64,000 nucleotides of DNA from Methylicorpusculum oleiharenae (lineage in GTDB: Bacteria; Pseudomonadota; Gammaproteobacteria; Methylococcales; Methylomonadaceae), in NCBI RefSeq assembly GCF_009828925.2, contig NZ_WUTY02000001.1, positions 1,766,492 to 1,830,491 on the forward strand, given 5' to 3'. This document shows, one piece after another, positions 57,901-64,000 of the stretch. The notes beneath the pieces are model-generated. The model did no database searches. It had not been told where the DNA came from and saw only the letters and a program-made list of their open reading frames with translations. The translations under genes were made by a program, and so were the position numbers. Each line of letters starts with the position of its first letter. Positions within the stretch are counted from its first letter, which is position 1.

Positions 57901-58366
57901 CGACAAAAAAGCGTGCGGGCTGGCCTTGTGCGTCCTTCAGCCAGAACACTTGAGCCAAGGTGACGGTTTGATCGTAACCGGCATTGTGAAATACCCCCAA
58001 GATTACGGAATAGGTGTTGGCGTCTCGCAATGGCACCGGCTTAGCCGTGCCGGTGACCTCATTGCGTTCCGATTTGTAATGCCCCAGCACATAAGAACGC
58101 AAGCTACGTTCCTTGCTGTCGGCGCCGGCCGCTTTGTTATAAGCGACACGATTGGCCGGCACCAGTAAAGTCGTTACGGCATCGACCAAGGTCGATTTGC
58201 CTGAGCCGATGTCGCCGGTCAGCAGACCATTTTTGCCATCCAGCTGTAATGTCCAGACGCGCCCGTCAAAGGTGCCCCAGTTAAACACTTCCAAACGCTT
58301 TAAGCGAAAACCCGATAGCGCATCGTCTGCTACAAAGTCCAAGTCGAGGGTATAGGGCTGAGTCAT
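54989..58366 (-). CDS. jetC: Wadjet system SMC-like ATPase JetC
   Basis: 1125-residue SMC/MukB-like motor. Walker [10 protein letters not shown] (51-59), long coiled-coil arms (about 230-480 and 620-900) around a hinge region, and at the C-terminus signature SGGQKEK (1008-1014) and Walker [10 protein letters not shown] (D/E at 1046-1047). The [19 protein letters not shown] stretch is characteristic of JetC. In characterised systems it forms, with JetA and JetB, a loop-extruding complex that recognises small circular DNA. ATGA overlaps on both sides. Confidence 0.95.
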   Translation of the reverse strand: MTQPYTLDLDFVADDALSGFRLKRLEVFNWGTFDGRVWTLQLDGKNGLLTGDIGSGKSTLVDAVTTLLVPANRVAYNKAAGADSKERSLRSYVLGHYKSERNEVTGTAKPVPLRDANTYSVILGVFHNAGYDQTVTLAQVFWLKDAQGQPARFFVGAERELSIANDFSRFGTDISQLRKKLRGLGAEIEDSFPKYGAWFRRRFGIDNEQALELFHQTVSMKSVGNLTDFVRSHMLEPSDTTSRISALIAHFDDLNRAHEAVLRAKRQVELLTPLTANCRHHSELVGEIEQSRQARDALRTYFSGLKLALLDKRLNLLKEDWGKQDAQVKRLEHQHEEQSGRVGELKTAMAQNGGDQLERLKNDIKKNEKIRHSRQLKADRYAELVKQLGEQPATHESEFVNQSKQWAERAITLQENTIDLENRERDHDFDLRNCLEKHKALLDEIASLKIRRSNIDEPQIRIRTALCQALNLSEEDMPFAGELLQVREDERNWEGAAERLMRGFGLSLLVPDSHYAAVSDWIDRNQLKGRLVYFHVRPLRRIDLPDLHRDSLARKLTIKPDSAFYDWLEREVAHRFDVACCMTQEQFRRETRAITMAGQIKDPTGRHEKDDRHRIDDRSRYVLGWSNTAKISALEGQARNVQLKAAEIKGHVDKLKTERTSLQMRLGTLARLEEFSNFEDLDWPSVAGEIAKLEAELRSLESASDLLRELTDQLKQIEATLKIIEEDLKQARDKRSKTEQRKQDAESLREQTLSQMTADISHLIEKLETIRHEALGEHQLSVESCDNREQDTRAWLQKFIDNEDRKLKSLRDKIIQTMMIFKDEFKLETAEFDASIEAAFEYQNLLDKLGRDDLPRFEARFKELLNVNTINEIANFNAQLSRERETIRERIDRINDSLTQIDYNQGRYIVLVSQPSPDADIRDFQSDLRACTEGSLTGSDDAQYSEAKFLQVKTIIDRFRGREGLSDQDKRWTSKVTDVRNWFTFAASERWRADDSEHEHYSDSGGKSGGQKEKLAYTILAASLAYQFGLEWGALRSRSFRFVVIDEAFGRGSDESAQYGLRLFEKLNLQLLIVTPLQKIHIIEPYVAHVGFVYNEQGRASQLRNLSIEEYRKETARRQQVSENA

Positions 58367-59043
58367 GTTGTCTGTCCAAGGGTAGAATCATCATTATTTC
58401 TATCAAGTGTCCGATTTCTCGCCTCTCGCGGAGCGTCTGCGCCCAATTGAGCTTGGTAAGCTGCCAATCGAGCATCGAAATCAGTCAGCCATTGCGCATC
58501 GACAAATGCTTTCAGAATTCGCTTCACTTCAAAACCAACAGGTCCCGCCGTTGTTTTTAGTCGGCGCAAAAAACCAAGTTCGATGATTTTGTTGATGTGC
58601 GTTTCGATTTGATCGATCAGTCTGGCTTCATTGCTGCTATCCGGTAAAAACACCCTGATCAGATCGACGATTTCGTCACGCGACAAGATTAATCGCGTAT
58701 CACCTCCACTGGCATCAAATTCAGCCAGTTTCTTGCGAAGCAGAACGAGTAATAAGCTAACCGGGAAAGACAAGGGTCGCCGTGCGATCAAGCGAGGGAT
58801 TTTATCCGCTTCGATTTCATCGTCGTCCGATTTGGAGCGCATAAATGCGTAGCCTTCGGCCTCATCCAATACCAGATCCAATCCGATGACCGCCGTATAG
58901 TCGCGTACGCGGGCCTGCAGATTGAGCAGGGTTGACCACAATTGTTCATCGCCCTCGCGGTAGATAACACCCTTGAGCAAAGTAATAACCAGTGTGGAAA
59001 GATCGATGCTTTTATCGACCGGGATTTCGTGATCCATCATCAC
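58363..59043 (-). CDS. jetB: Wadjet system subunit JetB (DUF4194)
   Basis: 226 residues, DUF4194, the MukE-like winged-helix partner in the JetABC complex. Typical stretches: [44 protein letters not shown], and [21 protein letters not shown]. The C-terminal tail is charged and may be disordered. Its ATG overlaps the jetA stop. Confidence 0.93.
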   Translation of the reverse strand: MMMDHEIPVDKSIDLSTLVITLLKGVIYREGDEQLWSTLLNLQARVRDYTAVIGLDLVLDEAEGYAFMRSKSDDDEIEADKIPRLIARRPLSFPVSLLLVLLRKKLAEFDASGGDTRLILSRDEIVDLIRVFLPDSSNEARLIDQIETHINKIIELGFLRRLKTTAGPVGFEVKRILKAFVDAQWLTDFDARLAAYQAQLGADAPREARNRTLDRNNDDSTLGQTT

Positions 59044-60494
59044 CTCACAAAAATGAAACGGGGCAAATGCGCTCGTTTATGGGATAAAACGCCATCAACA
59101 CCCGGGCTACGCCAAACGATCAGGTCAAGGGTATCCTCGTCAACGACCGTCTTGAACAGTTCGCTACCCAATTGCAGATAGGCCACCAATTCAGCCAGGC
59201 CTTGTCGTAAAGGGTGTTTTTCAATCAAATCGCGCAGGGTGATTTGGGAGCGTTGCTGCAAGGCTTGGCGAATATGGTGGGCCAGTTCTGACTTATCGAT
59301 AATCACTTGCGAATAAAGCACGTCGACATCTACTTTGGCATCGCCTGTTTCCAAATCGATATTGGCGATCACAGGCTTCACAGCCGGTTTGTAAAGCGGG
59401 CGCTCTAAAGGTAATTCCGCTTCGGCAGCGGTGTCGGCAATACGGGTGATTTGACCGACAGGCGGGTTATCGCGTAAGGCCAGTGCCTTGGTTTCGATGC
59501 CATGCAAAATATCCATGATACGCCGGTTTTCCAACCACGCTTTATCATCGAGAAAGCGTCTTAGCTGTTGGGAAAGTTGAGCTACCGTGCGTTGAGTGTG
59601 CTCGCCGGCCTCCAGCCAGTCATAATGGACACGTCGAGTACGCGCATCGGGCTTGAGTTCCTCAATGGGTGATAGCGAGAGGACTCGCGCGAGTAACTCG
59701 GACAGTTCTTCTTGGCGCCGACTGGACATCAAGAAATCCCAGAAAGCACGAAAGCTTCTACCTTGATCAGAGTCGGCAATCGCATCACGCTCACCCATGA
59801 TCTGTTCCAGCAATTCACCTTTGGCGCCATCCCACAAGGCAATACGCTCCCGTACCCGCTGGTCCAGAAGCCGAAAATTATGTTCCACCTCGCGAAAATC
59901 CGTAAGTAGTTCACGCGCCAGTTGCATAAATTGCTGGAATCGATCTTTCAAAGCGGTATCGTCTAACAGGGGTACATCACCCGCTAATACTCTGGCTATC
60001 TCTGCATCAATTTCGTCGCGCCGCTTGTGTAACTCGGCAATGCGTTTGATTGAATCGGTTTCACTGCCCTCGCTCATCTGCTTGAGTAACTCAAACAAAG
60101 TCAGTAAACGCGATTCTGTTCCGACAAAACTACGTTCGGATAATGTTCCAAGCCAGGCGATTGCCTTTTCAGTTGAGGGCATTAAATCAAACTGAGGCTC
60201 ATCCGAACCTTGTCGATAGAATTTGCGCAACCAGCCTTTTTCAGGACTGGCCCAGTCATTGAGGTAATCCAATGCTGCTTTTGGAAATACCTCGGCACCT
60301 AATCTGTCCCGCAAGGCGTAAAGTTCGTCCTCCAGCGCCTCAGCCAGATCAGCTGCAGCCATCACGCGAACATTAGGTACAATAAATACCCGATGAAGAA
60401 AGCTGGCTATGAGAGGCGCATGGTCCGAACGTAAAAGGCGCCAAGCGGGGTGGTGAGTCCGCAATGCCTCAAGTGATATGAAGTCAATGGTCAT
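59040..60494 (-). CDS. jetA: Wadjet system subunit JetA (DUF3375)
   Basis: 484 residues, DUF3375, the kleisin (MukF-like) subunit. N-terminal helical domain (ISLEALRTHHPAWRLLRSDHAPLIASF), central coiled coil (about 150-260; LHKRRDEIDAEIARVLAG) and C-terminal winged helix. First gene of jetABCD, with ribosome site CGGAGC upstream. Together the four genes define a complete Wadjet type I system. Confidence 0.94.
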   Translation of the reverse strand: MTIDFISLEALRTHHPAWRLLRSDHAPLIASFLHRVFIVPNVRVMAAADLAEALEDELYALRDRLGAEVFPKAALDYLNDWASPEKGWLRKFYRQGSDEPQFDLMPSTEKAIAWLGTLSERSFVGTESRLLTLFELLKQMSEGSETDSIKRIAELHKRRDEIDAEIARVLAGDVPLLDDTALKDRFQQFMQLARELLTDFREVEHNFRLLDQRVRERIALWDGAKGELLEQIMGERDAIADSDQGRSFRAFWDFLMSSRRQEELSELLARVLSLSPIEELKPDARTRRVHYDWLEAGEHTQRTVAQLSQQLRRFLDDKAWLENRRIMDILHGIETKALALRDNPPVGQITRIADTAAEAELPLERPLYKPAVKPVIANIDLETGDAKVDVDVLYSQVIIDKSELAHHIRQALQQRSQITLRDLIEKHPLRQGLAELVAYLQLGSELFKTVVDEDTLDLIVWRSPGVDGVLSHKRAHLPRFIFVR

Positions 60495-60604
60495 TTAACT
60501 TGCTCCGACATAGAACAAAGTGAATTGACGCATCTCGTTAGTCTTCAACCGATTTAATAAAGTTCTGGATGCATCTACCTTCACTGTGACCATTCCTGAT
60601 GGGT

Positions 60605-60638
60605 ATTTGTGCGTTATGATGATCATTATGCAAATGAC
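60605..60638. promoter_or_regulatory. Possible operator between jetA and the WYL regulator
   Basis: ATTTGTGC and GCAAAT flank the 8-base palindrome ATGATCAT (60619-60626 area) in the 209-base divergent intergenic region. BrxR/CapW proteins bind inverted repeats upstream of their own genes, so this is a candidate site; symmetry is imperfect. Confidence 0.3.
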
Positions 60639-60658
60639 TACGACTCATAAAATAGCTA

Positions 60659-60687
60659 TAGACACATTTTAGGGCAGTCAATATACT
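60659..60687 (+). promoter_or_regulatory. Promoter of the WYL regulator
   Basis: TAGACA (60659-60664), 17-base spacer, TATACT (60682-60687). The expected transcript start (about 60694) is only about 10 bases before the ATG at 60704, so translation would be nearly leaderless unless the in-frame ATG at 60737 is used. Confidence 0.55.
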
Positions 60688-60703
60688 TTGCGCAACCATT
60701 CTA

Positions 60704-61651
60704 ATGAATCATCAAAATAATCGATTGTTTCAGATGTCTAACGAAAAACTTTCAGCATTGACCCAGCCGCAGCGAGATAGGCTTGCATTTGTGGAATTGC
60801 GTGTACGCTTTATCGGAGAAATTCGTCGTCAAGATTTAGTGTCACGGTTTGGCATTCAATCTGCCGCTGCTACTCGTGACCTGGCGCTTTATAAAGACAT
60901 TGGACCAAACAACATAGACTATGACGCCAAAGGCAAGTCTTACGTCATCGGGACTGATTTTTCTCCGCTATTCGATTTTCCGCCGGAACGGGTTTTGACC
61001 TGGTTGTCACAGGGGTTCGGTGACGGTGAGCCACTGTTGTTAAAGCCCTGGGTTTCCTGTGAAATTCCTACCAGGCTCACGGAACCTTATCTTGCGATTC
61101 TGGCAGCTGTAACCCGCGCCATTCATCTGCAGTGCCCATTAAAAATAGAGTATTTCTCCATTACCAGCGGCAAAAGCGTTCGTGAAATCGTTCCATTTGC
61201 CTTAACCGACAATGGCTTGCGCTGGCATCTAAGAGCGTTTGATCGGAAAAGTCAGGAGTTTAGGGATTTTGTCATCACTCGCATCAAGCAACCCGTTGTG
61301 ATGAAAGGGGCTGAAGTGCTAACACACGAACGAAGCGACCAGGATATACAGTGGACCCGTATAGTAGAACTTGATTTGGTTCCCCATCCCGACCAGCCAT
61401 ACCCTGAAATTACCGAAATGGATTACGCCATGAGGAATGGCATTCTGCACGTCAAACTTCGGGCGGCCACCGCCGGCTACACACTGCGCAAATGGAACGT
61501 GGATTGTTCGCCGGACCACAGCTTGCATAGTCATGAGTACCGGCTTTGGCTTAGTGATTCTTTGGCTTTGTACGGGGTCGGAAACGCAAAGCTTGCCCCT
61601 GGTTACCGTGCTCCAATGACCGGCAACTCAACATCTTTGGATCGTAAATGA
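60704..61651 (+). CDS. WYL-domain regulator of BrxR/CapW type
   Basis: 315 residues (304 if the ATG at 60737 is used). N-terminal winged helix (about 20-95; RLAFVELRVRFIGEIRRQDL, SAAATRDLALYKD), central WYL domain (about 130-205; LKIEYFSITSGKSVREIVPF, LRWHLRAFDRKSQEFRDFV) and C-terminal WCX extension (about 210-300). This is the layout of BrxR and CapW, dimeric repressors that control BREX, CBASS and other phage-defence operons and are thought to sense a nucleic-acid or nucleotide ligand through WYL. It is divergent from jetABCD, so it probably regulates the Wadjet operon. That pairing is inference from position. Confidence 0.85.
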   Translation: MNHQNNRLFQMSNEKLSALTQPQRDRLAFVELRVRFIGEIRRQDLVSRFGIQSAAATRDLALYKDIGPNNIDYDAKGKSYVIGTDFSPLFDFPPERVLTWLSQGFGDGEPLLLKPWVSCEIPTRLTEPYLAILAAVTRAIHLQCPLKIEYFSITSGKSVREIVPFALTDNGLRWHLRAFDRKSQEFRDFVITRIKQPVVMKGAEVLTHERSDQDIQWTRIVELDLVPHPDQPYPEITEMDYAMRNGILHVKLRAATAGYTLRKWNVDCSPDHSLHSHEYRLWLSDSLALYGVGNAKLAPGYRAPMTGNSTSLDRK

Positions 61652-61668
61652 CGCTCAGATAAGCTGGC

Positions 61669-61831
61669 ATGAACTTGAATTCGCGAGATTTGCTCGCCCG
61701 AGCAACTGGAAAGCGGCTCAATGATTATGCCTTCGCCAACCGTTTGACCCGCGAGCAGGATACTGCAACTTAGGCCGGTTATTGAACGGGTTGCAGATAA
61801 GATTAAGGTGTTTATTGAGGGAAAGGGGTAG
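61669..61831 (+). pseudogene. Possible frameshifted gene remnant
   Basis: MNLNSRDLLARATGKRLNDY... runs to TREQ, and a one-base shift near 61761 continues as ILQLRPVIERVADKIKVFIE to a stop at 61829-61831. Both halves look protein-like, and the shift joins them. The family is not recognised. Confidence 0.3.
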
Positions 61832-62008
61832 TCATTAACGGATTGGGTTTAGGAGCGATTCAAAAGCCAATATGGAAAGGTCGGGGGGGAACTGGCTTAT
61901 TGATGCCTGTTTTTCGGCAATCGTTGCGGCTGATTTTTGGGAGTGTGCCAAAATTGCGCCATTTTTAAAAATACAATCTTTTAAAAATCACTAAGTGACT
62001 GATTTTAT

Positions 62009-62058
62009 TGGTGCCCCGAACACGATTCGAACGTGTGACCTTCCCCTTAGGAGCGGGA
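62009..62058 (-). other. 3' half of a tRNA gene (tRNA-Arg CCT-like), likely attachment-site scar
   Basis: On the minus strand: anticodon loop CTCCTAA (anticodon CCT) with stem TCCCG/GGGGA (one mismatch), variable AGGTC, T arm ACACG-TTCGAAT-CGTGT (perfect stem), acceptor strand TCGGGGC, discriminator A and CCA. The 5' half (acceptor strand GCCCCGA and D arm) is missing upstream, so it cannot make a tRNA. Fragments running from the anticodon loop to the 3' end are typical of integrase attachment sites. Confidence 0.65.
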
Positions 62059-62160
62059 GTAGCCATATAAAAAACCCTTATTTAACAGTTGGTTAGAGCA
62101 TGCCGCCTTGCGTGCTTATGACAGGAAACGACACTGGTACTTGCCGTCCGACAAGGGTTT

Positions 62161-62193
62161 GTCACGTTTTAGTCACGTTTTGGTCACGGTCAT
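62161..62193 (+). repeat. 11-bp tandem repeat, three units
   Basis: GTCACGTTTTA, GTCACGTTTTG, GTCACGGTCAT. It lies about 100 bases from the tRNA fragment. On the minus strand one frame reads NDRDQNVTKT to a stop, which could be the tail of a lost integrase, but this is weak. Confidence 0.55.
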
Positions 62194-62682
62194 TGTTAAA
62201 TGATTTTACGGATACGCTGACCATAAGCCACGATATTAAGATGACAGAGATAGAGCGCAGTCAGGTCCGAAAATGCCTAGTCGATGGGTATGGACTGGAT
62301 ATTCTTTTAGCAAAACAGTTATCCAGCCTGCCATAACCACAAACTCGGAAAGCTGGGACGCTATCTTTAGTTAACCACTACCGGGCACTATAGCCGATTC
62401 AGAAATAACCGCGCACCTCATCATGCAAAAACGTGGGGCCTTGAAAGCCACATACGCGCTTACCTCAGTGCATCTCGACCTGCGTGTTGGCTACAGAAAG
62501 CGGCAAAAACAAAAATTGACGATGCGATGCATAAAGCACGGATTAGCTTTGGTCTGTAAACTATCGTTTGACTGCCACTCCAATCAAATTTCGCAAAAAC
62601 TTACATTCTCATCTATTGCCTGACCTGATTACAATTACCCGGTAAAATGGCCTTATCATTATGAATAGTAAGCCGAATAACC

Positions 62683-63426
62683 ATGACATCTGCCCATTCC
62701 AGTCTTTCACTGCCTCTTTCCGATGAAGAGTTGGCAGAACTCGATCAATTTTTGATGTCGGATGCCACATCCGATGAAACGATGTGGATTGATGCTTTGG
62801 ATGGTTATTTGACAGCTATTGCCATCGGTCCGACGAATGTACCGATGAGCCGGTGGCTTCCAGAAGTATGGGGACCCGATGAAGAAGATGCCCCTCAATT
62901 CAAATCGCAGGCCGAAGCACAGCGCATCATGAATCTGGTTTTTAGACACTTCAACGGAATTATAGCTACGCTGGAACAGAATCCCGATGACATCAACCCG
63001 ATGTTTGAATTGATTGAAGATGAAGGTAACGAAAACGCGGAAACCTATATGAACGCAGAAATGTGGAGTCATGGCTTCTTAATGGGCGTGCAATTGAGTT
63101 GGGATGATTGGAAGCCGTTGCTGAACGACCAGGATGGTGCCACGGTGATTTATCCGATCTATCTTCTAGGTGATGATAGTCTTTCGCCGGAAGAAGTGGC
63201 GCTGATCGAAACGCCAGAACAACGTGAAGAATTCACTAATTGTATTCCAGATAACATTGCCTGGATGTATCGGTTTTGGCAACCCTATCGTACAGCGAAT
63301 GCAGAACTTGTTTTAGCCAGTTCCTCGCAAAGTAACCCAGATAAAGTCGGCCGCAATGATGATTGTCCCTGTGGTAGTGGTAAGAAGTTCACGAAGTGCT
63401 GCGGTTCGGCGACGGTGTTGCATTAA
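62683..63426 (+). CDS. UPF0149/YecA family protein with SEC-C zinc motif
   Basis: 247 residues. N-terminal UPF0149 domain (about 12-195; LSDEELAELDQFLMSD, IDALDGYLTAIAIGP, WSHGFLMGVQLSWDDW) and a C-terminal SEC-C metal-binding motif VGRNDDCPCGSGKKFTKCCG with the CxC...CC zinc ligands, as at the end of SecA. Related YecA proteins associate with ribosomes and the Sec pathway. Function here is inferred from family. Confidence 0.92.
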   Translation: MTSAHSSLSLPLSDEELAELDQFLMSDATSDETMWIDALDGYLTAIAIGPTNVPMSRWLPEVWGPDEEDAPQFKSQAEAQRIMNLVFRHFNGIIATLEQNPDDINPMFELIEDEGNENAETYMNAEMWSHGFLMGVQLSWDDWKPLLNDQDGATVIYPIYLLGDDSLSPEEVALIETPEQREEFTNCIPDNIAWMYRFWQPYRTANAELVLASSSQSNPDKVGRNDDCPCGSGKKFTKCCGSATVLH

Positions 63427-63505
63427 GATGAAACCATCACCCATTGGCTGTATGCTGCGGGCTATTTGAGTTTAAAAACCAAAGCTATTTAATCGGGGGA
63501 ATACA

Positions 63506-64000
63506 ATGGATTACACGGCCATACTGCAAGCACTTAATAAAGCCTCACTATTTGATTTACACCGTTTACAGTCGGCCATTTATCAAGAATTGATCAATCC
63601 GGACCGGGTCGAGCAGGTCAAGGCTCAGTTGAAAATCGGGCAAGCCATCAGCTATTTTGATCCGCAAGCCAATGGCTTGATCGATGCGGTGATTTTGAAA
63701 ATTCAAAAAACCCGCTGCCTGGTCAGAAATGTCAAAGACCAGAAAAACTGGAACATCCCGTTTTACTACATCAACCTGGATGATGTCGATACGGCGATCC
63801 AGCCGGCACCCAATGCCTGCGGTATTCCCAAAACTGCATTACACATCGGCGCCAAGGTCGGTTTCAAAGATCGCAACAACCAAGAACGGTTCGGAGAAGT
63901 CATTCGGCTCAATCCCAAAACAGCCACCTTAAGACTCAACGATCAGCAGACCTGGCTGGTGGGCTACAACTATTTGTTTTACGTCATCGATAGCGCCGCC
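63506..64000 (+). CDS. Hypothetical protein (3' end cut by window edge)
   Basis: 165 codons are visible from ATG 63506 (ribosome site GGGGGA, 63495-63500), open to the right edge. It begins MDYTAILQALNKASLFDLHR and has a beta-rich middle (GQAISYFDPQANGLIDAVIL, TRCLVRNVKDQKNWNIPFYY). Two passages look like KOW/SH3-type small barrels (KIGQAISYFD, GAKVGFKDRNNQ). Not recognised. It lies 80 bases after the SEC-C protein gene on the same strand. Confidence 0.75.
   Translation, partial: MDYTAILQALNKASLFDLHRLQSAIYQELINPDRVEQVKAQLKIGQAISYFDPQANGLIDAVILKIQKTRCLVRNVKDQKNWNIPFYYINLDDVDTAIQPAPNACGIPKTALHIGAKVGFKDRNNQERFGEVIRLNPKTATLRLNDQQTWLVGYNYLFYVIDSAA

Larger units (their letters stand above)
61652..62682. 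other. Decayed non-coding interval with tRNA scar
   Basis: About 1 kb without an intact gene. Contains a probable frameshifted gene remnant, a 3' tRNA fragment, an 11-bp tandem repeat, and the 14-base AGTTGGTTAGAGCA (62087-62100), identical to a common tRNA D-arm sequence but on the other strand and without a tRNA around it. Short frames at 62240-62336 and 62423-62623 have no family resemblance. Confidence 0.55.

Noticed and set aside
62009-62058. Considered as an intact tRNA gene
   Set aside because: The 5' acceptor strand and D arm are missing upstream on the minus strand.
62100-62336. 78-codon frame beside the tRNA fragment
   Set aside because: Includes the 11-bp tandem repeat and part of the tRNA-like D-arm region; no homology recognised.
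62423-62623. 66-codon frame ahead of the SEC-C protein gene
   Set aside because: No recognisable family, no ribosome site; composition looks random.

Overview
The window looks like chromosomal DNA of a gammaproteobacterium, most plausibly an aerobic methanotroph of the order Methylococcales. This rests on the gene set: gammaproteobacterial rplM-rpsI, an lptM-lysA-dapF-DUF484-xerC cluster, a class I adenylate cyclase, NtrYX, and two secreted proteins with VPLPA-type C-terminal sorting signals. It is an inference; no methane-oxidation gene or 16S gene is present to settle it.

Layout. 0-3.5 kb: ntrY (cut by the left edge) and ntrX, whose AAA+ domain has lost key sigma-54 motifs. 3.5-5.4 kb: rplM-rpsI with a clear promoter and terminator, then a DUF815 ATPase. 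5.4-9.1 kb: a MITE-like repeat, a sorted surface protein, and dinB with two small membrane or DUF genes. 9.1-15.2 kb: a long minus-strand run in which TRAP permease genes lead by stop/start overlap into lptM, lysA, dapF, DUF484 and xerC. 15.3-17.8 kb: tungstate-type ABC ATPase and binding protein, divergent and without a permease, then a PilZ protein. 17.8-22.5 kb: repeats, two tandem Crp/Fnr-type regulators and a REC-PAS-GGDEF-EAL protein. 22.5-31.5 kb: one giant NdvB/ChvB-like glucan synthase gene with its own terminator. 31.5-39.2 kb: a repeat-rich gap, then a plus-strand run of small stress or envelope genes (CsbD, BON lipoproteins, DUF3309, a duplicated membrane protein, a BON/outer-membrane barrel protein) around glycogen phosphorylase. 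39.3-46 kb: a tripartite ABC efflux operon (TolC-like, HlyD-like, double-NBD ATPase, two ABC-2 permeases). 46-53.7 kb: a second sorted protein, adenylate cyclase, a histidine phosphatase, argH and an HD-GYP protein.

The most interesting block is 53.7-62.2 kb: a complete Wadjet type I anti-plasmid system (jetA-jetB-jetC-jetD, all joined by 4-bp ATGA overlaps). It is divergent from a WYL-domain regulator that resembles the BrxR/CapW controllers of phage-defence loci. On the far side lie about 1 kb of decayed non-coding DNA and a 3' half of a tRNA gene (anticodon loop to CCA), the usual scar of an integrated element; on the near side is a fragment of a dispersed repeat. I read this as a defence island. 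The window ends in a UPF0149/SEC-C protein and an unrecognised gene cut by the right edge.

At least three dispersed non-coding repeat families (A: about 160 bp with TATAcc/ggTATA ends; B: starting CCCAGTTTGAACT; C/D: short hairpin-rich intergenic repeats) sit between operons. Second-messenger functions are common (cAMP synthesis, Crp-like regulators, c-di-GMP synthesis, hydrolysis and binding), but no direct link between these genes is visible beyond their presence.
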